Assembly: GCF_007004665.1 (NCBI RefSeq)
Contig: NZ_ML660064.1
Coordinates: 62,001-126,000, forward strand
Direction of reading: 5' to 3'
Length of the DNA: 64,000 bases
Source of the DNA: Denitrobaculum tricleocarpae
Lineage (GTDB): Bacteria; Pseudomonadota; Alphaproteobacteria; Kiloniellales; Kiloniellaceae
The first letter of the stretch is position 1; every line of letters begins with the position of its first letter. The notes beneath the pieces are model-generated. The model made no database searches. It worked only from the letters and a program-made list of their open reading frames with translations, and was not told the origin of the DNA. A program made the position numbers and the translations under genes. Shown piece by piece: positions 8,831-16,115 of this stretch.

Positions 8831-9301
8831 TTTAATCTCATTCTGTTATCAACACCGCGTTCAGTGCCGGATGTGACCAGACAACGATTCAAAGACGAAA
8901 AAAATTCCTCAAGGCAGAAAAAAATAGCTTGGCCGCGCAAAAGGCGGTTATCAACCACCTGGAGGGGGTCTTCGAGTTTCGTTTAGAACGCAAGGCAAAG
9001 CCACGTTTTGGATCGTCATCGGGACTTGAACCTGTGATCGTGAGTGTGCAGTTGCGCTTCATTGGTTCAATGATGGCCTGTTGATAGTCAGGTTGACGCC
9101 AGCCGCAGGGAATCGAAAACTGCCCTGCGCGCTTTCGCCCTGCGACTTATTCGGCCAACCGGGATTAAGCTCCCGCGCCGGGTTTTGCGGCTGAAGCTTG
9201 TCACCGGTTCCTGACGCAGGTCTTTGGCCGATATCAGGCTGGTCTTGACCGCGCGCGTGTCTCGCGCGACGGAAGACCGGCGGAAATTGAGGGGAGCAAG
9301 A
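8831..9301. other. Non-coding interval between divergent genes
   Basis: About 470 bases separate the GNAT gene from the DUF454 gene. A poly-A-rich stretch near 8895-8930 (two AAAAAA runs) lies upstream of the GNAT start and may belong to its promoter. I see no convincing small gene, tRNA or strong hairpin. A phrase resembling a reversed tRNA T-arm near 9030 has no matching acceptor or anticodon arms. Confidence 0.5.
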
Positions 9302-9685
9302 GTGCTCGTAAGCAGCGCACGTTTGTTTTGGCAGGTCGCCGGTCTGATATCCCTTGTGCTCGGGGTGATCGGAGTTTTCCTGCCGCTATTGCCGACAACG
9401 CCCTTCGTGCTTTTGTCCGCCTACTGCTTCAGCCGCGGGTCGCAGAAACTGCACGACTGGCTGCTGGCGCACCCTCGGCTCGGCCCGCCCATTCTGGAGT
9501 GGCGCGATCACGGGGCGATCTCGAAGAAAGCGAAATGGATGGCGGCCATTGCCTTGATCCTGGCTTTCGTGATCGCCTGGCTGGGCGGTGCGCCAAAAGA
9601 GGCTCTCATGCTTCAGGTCGCCGTTTTGCTTGGGGTTGCGATCTTCATTTTTACGCGTCCGAGCCCGCCTGCGGACGAATTGTAA
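9302..9685 (+). CDS. DUF454 (YbaN-like) inner-membrane protein
   Basis: The 127-residue protein carries the DUF454 signature: a first hydrophobic helix, the FLPLLPTTPFVLLSAYCFSR motif, HPRLGPPILEWRDHGAI, and two closely spaced C-terminal helices. YbaN-type proteins are small inner-membrane proteins of unknown role. I chose the GTG at 9302 because GGGGAG lies five bases upstream and it matches the usual family length. The frame continues 26 codons upstream without similarity. Confidence 0.85.
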   Translation: MLVSSARLFWQVAGLISLVLGVIGVFLPLLPTTPFVLLSAYCFSRGSQKLHDWLLAHPRLGPPILEWRDHGAISKKAKWMAAIALILAFVIAWLGGAPKEALMLQVAVLLGVAIFIFTRPSPPADEL

Positions 9686-9712
9686 CGGCCTTACTCAACG
9701 ATGCGAGGAAGC

Positions 9713-9742
9713 GGCAGAGGTCTCCGGTGGAGATCCTCTGCC
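9713..9742. terminator. Strong hairpin between convergent genes
   Basis: GGCAGAGGTCTCC pairs with GGAGATCCTCTGCC across a three-base loop, leaving one bulged A, for a 13-bp stem. It sits between the stops of the convergent DUF454 and cytochrome genes. There is no clear T-run on either side, so it may be a bidirectional Rho-independent-like barrier or an mRNA-stabilising structure. Confidence 0.5.
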
Positions 9743-9791
9743 AAAATCGCGCGAGCCTGTGACGTGCTGCAAAGACCGGTGCAGGCTGGCG

Positions 9792-10403
9792 TCAGTCCGC
9801 CGTGTCGCTGTCCTCGCTGTCGGGGAAGCCTTCCAGCAGCCGCTCCGGCCAGCTCTCGTCTTCCCAGTAGGGTTCGTTGAGCATCCAGTCCCACATGGGC
9901 TCAGGCACATCCTCCAGAGTGAAATCCGATTGTGCGCCTGCGTCACTGGCGAAGACCGCAAGGTCGACGAGGTCATTGGCGGTGAGCTCGATCTGGTAGC
10001 CAAGCTCGATGGCCTGCAGGTCAAGCATGGCCGGAGCCCCGCGCCACATGCGCGCGACGAAATCGAGCGGATCGACCGCGGGCACTTCGTCGCCTTGTTC
10101 AAACGCGATGGCATCGAGCGCGGGCGCAGCGCGACCGCCAACTCCGTTGATCGAATGGCAGATCACACAGCCCTTGGAAACGAAGAGCTGCCGGCCATGC
10201 GCGACGTCCGCCAACGGCAGCACCATGGCCTGGGGAGACGCCGGTTGCATATCGCTGGATGCCTCCTTGGAGTCACTGGCCGCGTAGGCCGGCATCCGGT
10301 CCGTCACCGTATCGCTCATCAGCAGCACGCCAAAAGCAGCCAGACTCAGCATCGCCGTTTTGGCACAAGTTCCCGTTTTGGTGTGTGTCTTTTCCGTCAT
10401 CAA
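9792..10403 (-). CDS. Exported mono-haem c-type cytochrome
   Basis: This 203-residue protein has an N-terminal signal (hydrophobic residues about 17-30, probable cleavage after AYAA near 42) and one covalent haem-binding site, CVICH at residues 79-83. A GGRAAPALD loop follows, with candidate axial methionines at 119 and 126. The C-terminus is long, acidic and rich in tryptophan, which is unusual for a small cytochrome. It should carry electrons in the periplasm. No oxidase or dehydrogenase gene adjoins it, so its partner is unknown. Confidence 0.8.
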   Translation of the reverse strand: MMTEKTHTKTGTCAKTAMLSLAAFGVLLMSDTVTDRMPAYAASDSKEASSDMQPASPQAMVLPLADVAHGRQLFVSKGCVICHSINGVGGRAAPALDAIAFEQGDEVPAVDPLDFVARMWRGAPAMLDLQAIELGYQIELTANDLVDLAVFASDAGAQSDFTLEDVPEPMWDWMLNEPYWEDESWPERLLEGFPDSEDSDTAD

Positions 10404-10628
10404 TTCGCAGCCTCTCTATGCAGGTATTGCCAGGTGGAAGCGGGTCACAGCCTCCGTTAATAAGGTGACGCGATAGAGGATTCAGCGCATTGATCTCGCT
10501 CAGTTCCCACAGGCGTCGCTTCAGCATAGACTTATGCATCACAACTATGGATCTTCCTACCCGGAAATCCCAAGTGTTGGGGGCACAAAGTCCGATCAGG
10601 CTCGCATCAATCAAGATGGAGACTTCGC

Positions 10629-11393
10629 ATGAAACCGACCTATGCCATCGCAGCCACAGTCTTAGTCATCACCCTTTCCACAAGCGCCTCGGCCGCTGAG
10701 TCTGCACTCGACGAATGTTGGGCCGGATCCGATAATCAGCTCGAACTTGGAGATTGCCTGCGCACGCTGAAAAGCGACGTCGACGGAAGCCTCGCGAATA
10801 GCTATGACGAAGCTTTGGAGGCGCAGGCGGAAATCGACGATATCGTCGGCCAGCGGCAGGCAAGCCGTACACTGCAACGCGCCCAAAAGGCCTTCGAACT
10901 CTACCGCGATCTGAACTGTCACCAGGACGAGCTGCAGGCCGGTGCGGGCACCGGTTCCGGTGATTTCTTTTTGGGTTGCTGGATCGACATGACCCGCGAA
11001 CGGATTGCGCAGCTGGAGCGCCTTTTGCCGGAACCTGATGAGACGCTCAGCGTAGTCGGCGACTGGTTCGTCGACAGTCTGAATGGCGGCAAGGTGATGC
11101 CGGGCACCCGCCTTACCCTGGTGATTGAGAGCGAGGACCGGGTCGGCGGCGACGGCGGATGCAACCGCTTCTTCGGCCCCATGGAACTGGATCCGGTAAC
11201 CGGGCCGGAGGGCAGCATCGAGATCGGTCCTTTGGGCGCGACCCGCAAAGCCTGCGGCGACATGATCGACGAGCAGGAAATGCGGTTCCTGAATGCGCTG
11301 GACAGCTCGGAACAGTTTGCAATTACGGGCGACAAACTCTCACTGAAAGACGGGGAAGGCAGTCTTCTGGTCCGCTTCTCTCAGATGCAATAG
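10629..11393 (+). CDS. Secreted LprI-like plus META two-domain protein
   Basis: The 254-residue protein has a signal peptide (cleavage after SASA near residue 22). It then has a cysteine-paired helical domain of the LprI/DUF1311 type (residues about 25-130, with DECW, GDCLRTL, QRAQKAFELYRDLNC and DFFLGCWIDMTRERIAQLE). A META/HslJ-like domain follows (residues about 140-250, with GGDGGCNRFFG and GATRKACGDMIDEQEMRFL). LprI proteins are associated with lysozyme inhibition and META domains with heat-stress outer-membrane proteins. The fusion suggests a periplasmic envelope-protection role, which is inference. Confidence 0.8.
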   Translation: MKPTYAIAATVLVITLSTSASAAESALDECWAGSDNQLELGDCLRTLKSDVDGSLANSYDEALEAQAEIDDIVGQRQASRTLQRAQKAFELYRDLNCHQDELQAGAGTGSGDFFLGCWIDMTRERIAQLERLLPEPDETLSVVGDWFVDSLNGGKVMPGTRLTLVIESEDRVGGDGGCNRFFGPMELDPVTGPEGSIEIGPLGATRKACGDMIDEQEMRFLNALDSSEQFAITGDKLSLKDGEGSLLVRFSQMQ

Positions 11394-11438
11394 CCGGACA
11401 TTGCGGTTCGACGGATCGGAGAGACTTCGGCACATCCC

Positions 11439-12575
11439 TCAAAAGTCATAAACGATCGACGCGCGGGTTGTGGTGTCGGTGCTTTTCGTATCTTCGGGCA
11501 CGTTGCTGCGGTAACGGGTGTTCAGTGAGAGCTTGCCCGAAAGCTTCTCGACAATCCGCAGCTTCACGCTTGCATCGTTCTCCAGCGTGACCCGTTCCCG
11601 ATCCCACAGCACCTCGGTTTCATTGGCCAGCAAAGCGTTCTCCGAAACCTGCCAGCTGACATCGTTGGTAAAGCGAGCGCCCGGCGCGGTCTCGCTCTCG
11701 TCGCTATCCGAGAATTCGGCATAGCGCAGGCTGGGACCGGCCGTGACTTCCCATGTCACGGGATCTCCCTCGAACAGACGCACCCCCAGGCCAGCGGAGC
11801 TCAAGGTCTCGAAATCGAAACCGCTGAAACGATCATCCGTGTAGTTGGCCAGGCCAAATGCAAAAAGCCTGTCCGTGATTTCGTAATTGACCTCGTACTC
11901 CAGCACCGCACGCTGCTCGAGGGTTTCGGCCTCGCTTCTGAGATAAGAAGCCTCCGCCTTACCCTTGTGTTCCCAGCGGTCCGGTTTGTAGCCGAGCTTC
12001 AACTGTCCTTTTACGCCCGCGTTCTCCGTGTTGCCGGTGCGCAGGATGCCGCCGAAGTCCACACTGCCGGTAAAGGCCGGGTTGGAGGGTGCTTTCGCTG
12101 CAGGTGCCGCCGCCGGTTCCGGTGGGGCCTCGGTATCAGGCGCGGGTATAGGCGCCACTCCGGCAGTAGTGGCCGGGACTGCCCGCTGGGTCAGGGCTCT
12201 GCCGGGCCCGGACGGGTCAGGTTTCGCGGCCAGACGGGAACCCACCAGCGCGGCAGCCCAATCGGGCCTCAGGACAATGGCGAGGCGCAGGATCGCGGGT
12301 TGCTGTTCGGGGTTCGTCTCGAGTGCCTGCCGGACCGCCGCGTCAAAGGCGTTGGGATCCGCGGAAGCGGCTGCCCGCTGAAGCGCATTGGCAAGTGGCG
12401 CATCCAGGGGCGTTTCAGTCCTAAGCTGGCCGGCCTGATGTTGATCTGCCTGATGTTGATCTGCCTGACGTTGGTCTGCCTGAGATTGCTCGGCGGTCAA
12501 CACTGGCGATGCGGCAATGGAGACGATGATAACCGGAAGGAAAAATCGGCGGCGCAGCCTTAAGAAATCGATCAT
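11439..12575 (-). CDS. DUF481-type outer-membrane beta-barrel protein
   Basis: This 378-residue protein has a signal peptide (about residues 1-28), then a low-complexity QADQ-rich repeat segment at about 29-50. A helical and proline-rich linker reaches about residue 165. The C-terminal barrel domain begins TGSVDFGGILRTGNTENAGVKG and contains alternating amphipathic strands such as ASYLRSEAETLEQRAVLEYEV, ending in the aromatic residue of SIVYDF. This is the YdiY/DUF481 family of predicted outer-membrane proteins (salt-induced in some bacteria). It is longer than usual because of the N-terminal extension. Confidence 0.8.
   Translation of the reverse strand: MIDFLRLRRRFFLPVIIVSIAASPVLTAEQSQADQRQADQHQADQHQAGQLRTETPLDAPLANALQRAAASADPNAFDAAVRQALETNPEQQPAILRLAIVLRPDWAAALVGSRLAAKPDPSGPGRALTQRAVPATTAGVAPIPAPDTEAPPEPAAAPAAKAPSNPAFTGSVDFGGILRTGNTENAGVKGQLKLGYKPDRWEHKGKAEASYLRSEAETLEQRAVLEYEVNYEITDRLFAFGLANYTDDRFSGFDFETLSSAGLGVRLFEGDPVTWEVTAGPSLRYAEFSDSDESETAPGARFTNDVSWQVSENALLANETEVLWDRERVTLENDASVKLRIVEKLSGKLSLNTRYRSNVPEDTKSTDTTTRASIVYDF
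12436..12480 (-). repeat. 15-bp coding repeats (QADQH units)
   Basis: Three 15-base units, TGATGTTGATCTGCC twice identical and once with two changes, run head to tail within the DUF481 gene. They encode the repeated five-residue QADQH or QADQR motif directly after the signal peptide. Such exact units can change copy number by slippage. Confidence 0.7.
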
Positions 12576-12736
12576 GGGACCGGACTATAGGGACAAAAAG
12601 AAACCCTCGCCTGTGCCCTCTTTGTGATGCCGGTTGAAAGGCTTAGGCATATCCCGCAAAGGCTCGCGACGCTCAGCTATTCTTAAACTCTTCCTGTGCA
12701 TATTGCCGGAAACACAACACGCTCAGGAAAGATAAA

Positions 12737-13288
12737 ATGGCTTTGAGTTGGTTAACCGCAGGTAGCGACCCTTTCAAACCCTTTGAATTCCAGTGTGATC
12801 TCTGCGGAGACCTGCACAAGGGATCGCCCTCATTCGCAAACGATGCGCCTTATAGTTACTATCGCTTAACCAAGAGCGAGCGCACGACGCAGGCGCAACT
12901 GACCGAAGACACCTGCGTTATCAACGGCGAGAGCTTTTTCATCCGGGCCACCCTGGAGATCCCCATCGACGACGCGGAAGACCCCTTTTGCTGGGGTGTC
13001 TGGGTAAGCCAGAGCGAGAAGAGCTTCAACCGCTACATCGATACCTTCCACGAGAACCAGGCCGAAGACGGCAGCTTCGGCTGGCTGGCGGTCACCATGC
13101 CCGGTTACAAGCGCACCGGCGAGGGCGAACCTCTCGAGCATCTTGCCTGTAACGTCGAGTGGCAGGACAAGGGCACGCGCCCGCTGGTGTTCCCCCACGA
13201 ATGCGACCACCCGCTCTACGGCGACGTGGTCGACGGCATCTCCTGGGACCGCGCGGTCGAGCTGGCGAAGCAGATCCTGCATCCCTGA
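12737..13288 (+). CDS. DUF2199 domain protein
   Basis: The 183-residue cytoplasmic protein matches the DUF2199 pattern: an N-terminal FQCDLCGDLHKGSPSFA with a CxxC that may bind zinc, a central DTCVINGESFFIRATLEIPI and DPFCWGVWVSQSEKSF, and a C-terminal HPLYGDVVDGISWDRAVEL. The function of the family is unknown; some members sit beside toxin-immunity genes. The gene lies just upstream of the YopT-like peptidase gene on the same strand with a 196-base gap, which may be coincidence. Confidence 0.8.
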   Translation: MALSWLTAGSDPFKPFEFQCDLCGDLHKGSPSFANDAPYSYYRLTKSERTTQAQLTEDTCVINGESFFIRATLEIPIDDAEDPFCWGVWVSQSEKSFNRYIDTFHENQAEDGSFGWLAVTMPGYKRTGEGEPLEHLACNVEWQDKGTRPLVFPHECDHPLYGDVVDGISWDRAVELAKQILHP

Positions 13289-13484
13289 CCTTCCGGCAGA
13301 GCACTTAATTGGCGCGTCATCACCGACCGCGTTCATACATTTTTGTATAGGCATACGTCTAAAACTGACTCATCAAAATCCCTGACCCGCGCACCAACAT
13401 CTCGAGTCGGATGCCGCAACGTCATGGCCCTTAACTCAGCAGTTTTGCTGATGGGTTGCTGCGGCCAAACAACGGGAGGTTTCG

Positions 13485-14114
13485 ATGGATTTGAATGACT
13501 TTGTGGTATTCGCATTTCAGCAGAAGGCTGTGCTGGCGAAAAGCTACGACGATAGGACCGCAGACAAGGGAGTTTGCGCGGGCCTGGTCATACGCTTCGC
13601 TCAACTCTACTACTTGGGCGTTCGCGTCACCGAGGACTTGATGACGAACAACGTTTACTACGCAAAACTGGTACAGGATAAATTCGACGAGAAGTTTAAG
13701 GAGGGCGTCAGGGAACACGACGTTTATGCCGAATTCAAAGCCCTGACCGGGGTCAGCCCCTACACCGGGTTCATTGCGAAAGCCAACGCCGCCGACCCAA
13801 ACGTCGAGAAAACACTCGCTGTCAGCACAAGTGCGCCTGGCAGAGCCCACTACATCGTCTTAAATTTCGCCAAGGGCGGCGCTCACGCCGTTGGGATCGC
13901 CGTGAACCCGGACAAGAGCTGGCAGGTCTTCGATCCCAATCTAGAGTATTTTGAAGGAGAGACCCATGAGGGTCTGACTGAGTTCTTCACCAGCCTGTCG
14001 AAGCTGTACGCTCAGCTCCAACACACGGTTTCCGAATGGGAAAACATTAGCCTGATAAAGCATCCAGGTTTTCCGACTCTCATGAGTTTTCTTAAAAGCA
14101 AAGGTTTAGAGTGA
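13485..14114 (+). CDS. YopT-type (C58-like) cysteine peptidase, putative effector or toxin
   Basis: This 209-residue protein has no signal peptide. It shows the order expected for clan CA cysteine peptidases of the YopT/AvrPphB type: Cys31 in DKGVCAGLVIRFA, His134 in GGAHAVGIAV, and Asp150 in WQVFDPNLEYFEG. The 16-residue His-to-Asp spacing equals the spacing I recall for YopT (His258, Asp274). Known members are type III effectors or toxin domains that cleave host or target proteins. Here the gene stands alone, with GGGAGG six bases before its ATG, lower GC than its neighbours and AT-rich flanks, consistent with horizontal transfer. No secretion-system or immunity gene is adjacent except possibly the upstream DUF2199 gene. 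Confidence 0.65.
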   Translation: MDLNDFVVFAFQQKAVLAKSYDDRTADKGVCAGLVIRFAQLYYLGVRVTEDLMTNNVYYAKLVQDKFDEKFKEGVREHDVYAEFKALTGVSPYTGFIAKANAADPNVEKTLAVSTSAPGRAHYIVLNFAKGGAHAVGIAVNPDKSWQVFDPNLEYFEGETHEGLTEFFTSLSKLYAQLQHTVSEWENISLIKHPGFPTLMSFLKSKGLE

Positions 14115-14134
14115 CCTGACACTCTTTTGACCAT

Positions 14135-14206
14135 GAGGGCTCATCCCGCGCCGAGAGCCTTCGAACGCCAGTGGGCATCACAGGAGGGCATCGCAGGTGA
14201 GCCCTC
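14135..14206. other. Long-range inverted repeat after the peptidase gene
   Basis: GAGGGCTCA at 14135-14143 and TGAGCCCTC at 14198-14206 are perfect 9-base inverted copies about 54 bases apart. They lie just after the stop of the YopT-like gene. There is no T-run, so a terminator role is uncertain; a mobile-element scar is another option. Confidence 0.35.
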
Positions 14207-14402
14207 AACCTAAAGTCATGTTTACAGGGCGCTTATTGCTTAAACGGCAATGTAATCAGCTTCCCCTATTACCTCATTCGAAATAGCGATTTGCTTATTT
14301 TTCCGGCATCTCGGCAATATTGCTTGAGATTCAGCATGCCAGGGGAATCAGGCGTGCGCTGAAATAAGCCGCTGCGAAGCGGTAGACAGAGGTGGAGAGA
14401 AG

Positions 14403-16115
14403 ATGGCGCAGGGCGCAGCAAGTGGAGTGACAGGGGCGAGCGGTAAGATTCATCCCGGTTCCGGACGGCGGAAGGCACCGGCCTTCAACAAGGGCCGTCA
14501 ACTCGATCCAAGAGACCTCGATGAGATCCTGGAGCTGCTCGACGAGCGCTCGACCCAGCGGGATCTGCTGATCGAACACCTGCATCTGATTCAGGACAAG
14601 TTCGGCAGCCTGAAGGCCGGGCATTTGCATGCCCTGGCCGACATCATGAAGCTGCCCATGTCAGAGGTTTACGAGGTTGCCTCGTTCTATGCCCATTTCG
14701 ATATCGTCCAGGACGGCGAGAAAGTCGATCACGAGATCACCGTGCGGGTCTGCGACAGCCTGACCTGCGAGCTGAAGGGCGCGCAGGCTCTGCTCGAAGG
14801 CCTCAAAGCCAATTCCGGTGCGTCGATCCGCGTGGTCCGCGCGCCCTGCATGGGCCGCTGCGACACGGCGCCGGTCGCCGAGGTCGGGCATTATCATGTC
14901 GATAACGCCAACGTCGAGAACATCACCAGCGCGGTCGAAAGCAAACACACTCACCCGGAAATTCCCGCCTACAAGGATTTCGAAGCTTATCAGAACGACG
15001 GGGGTTACAGCCTGCTGCGCGACTGCCTCGCCGGGCAAAAGACCCCCGACGAACTGATCAAGGTCATGGAAGACTCCGGCCTGCGCGGTCTGGGCGGTGC
15101 GGGCTTCCCCGCCGGCCTGAAATGGAAGATCGTGCGGCAGCAGCCCAAACCCCGCCTCTTCGCCATCAACGGCGACGAGGGCGAGCCGGGCACCTTCAAG
15201 GACCGCTTTTACCTGGAATCCGACCCGCATCGCTTCCTGGAAGGCATGCTGGTTGCCGCCTGGGCGGCTGAGGTCGAGACCATCTACGTTTATATCCGCG
15301 ACGAGTATCCGGCCGTCATCGAGATCCTGCAGCGGGAAATTGCCAAGCTGGAGACGGCGGGCCTGACCGCCGGACGGCGCATCGAAGTGCGCCGGGGCGC
15401 GGGTGCCTATATCTGCGGCGAAGAGTCAGCGATGATCGAATCCATCGAAGGCAAGCGCGGCCTGCCCCGTCACAAACCGCCCTTCCCCTCCGAAAAAGGC
15501 CTCTTTGGTCTTCCGACCCTGACCCATAACGTCGAGACGGTTTACTGGGTGCGCGATCTGGTCGAGCGCGGCCCCGAGTGGTTTTCCTCCGAAGGCCGCA
15601 ACGGCCGTAAGGGTTTGCGCTCTTTCTCTGTCTCCGGACGGGTCAAGTCGCCGGGTGTTAAACTGGCGCCAGCGGGCATAACCGTGCGCGAACTGATCGA
15701 GGAATACTGCGGCGGCATGGCCGACGGCCACAGCTTCAAAGGCTACCTCCCCGGCGGCGCATCTGGCGGTGTTCTGCCGGCTTCCATGGGCGATATCCCG
15801 CTCGACTTTGGAACGCTCGAGGAATATGGCAGCTTCATCGGCTCCGCCGCCGTGGTGATCCTGTCGGATCAGGACAATATGAAGGATGTGGCACTCAACC
15901 TCATGCGCTTCTTCGAGGACGAGAGCTGCGGCCAGTGCACGCCCTGCCGCAACGGAACGGAAAAAGCCGTCAAACTGATGTCCGAACCCAAGTGGGATCA
16001 GGACTTGCTCAACGACCTCTCGGTCGTGATGCGCGACGCCTCGATCTGCGGGTTGGGCCAGGCCGCGCCGAACCCCCTGCTCACCGTGATGAAATACTTC
16101 CCGGAGGATCTGTGA
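14403..16115 (+). CDS. NAD-dependent formate dehydrogenase beta subunit (NuoE-NuoF fusion)
   Basis: This is the diaphorase subunit that passes electrons from the alpha subunit to NAD+. The 570-residue chain fuses a NuoE-like [2Fe-2S] domain (residues about 35-190, cysteines in VCDSLTC and APCMGRCD) to a NuoF-like domain. The latter has an FMN loop GLGGAGFPAGLKW, NGDEGEPGTFKDR, GAGAYICGEESAMIESIEG, and a C-terminal [4Fe-4S] site ESCGQCTPCRNGT. Length and fusion match the beta subunit of the two-subunit FDH1 described in Methylobacterium extorquens. The ATG follows GGAGAG, and its stop overlaps the alpha-subunit start by one base. Confidence 0.92.
   Translation: MAQGAASGVTGASGKIHPGSGRRKAPAFNKGRQLDPRDLDEILELLDERSTQRDLLIEHLHLIQDKFGSLKAGHLHALADIMKLPMSEVYEVASFYAHFDIVQDGEKVDHEITVRVCDSLTCELKGAQALLEGLKANSGASIRVVRAPCMGRCDTAPVAEVGHYHVDNANVENITSAVESKHTHPEIPAYKDFEAYQNDGGYSLLRDCLAGQKTPDELIKVMEDSGLRGLGGAGFPAGLKWKIVRQQPKPRLFAINGDEGEPGTFKDRFYLESDPHRFLEGMLVAAWAAEVETIYVYIRDEYPAVIEILQREIAKLETAGLTAGRRIEVRRGAGAYICGEESAMIESIEGKRGLPRHKPPFPSEKGLFGLPTLTHNVETVYWVRDLVERGPEWFSSEGRNGRKGLRSFSVSGRVKSPGVKLAPAGITVRELIEEYCGGMADGHSFKGYLPGGASGGVLPASMGDIPLDFGTLEEYGSFIGSAAVVILSDQDNMKDVALNLMRFFEDESCGQCTPCRNGTEKAVKLMSEPKWDQDLLNDLSVVMRDASICGLGQAAPNPLLTVMKYFPEDL

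Noticed and set aside
9020..9060. Phrase resembling the complement of a tRNA T-arm (GGGACTTGAACCTG)
   Set aside because: No matching acceptor stem, anticodon arm or CCA-side sequence at the right distances on either strand.
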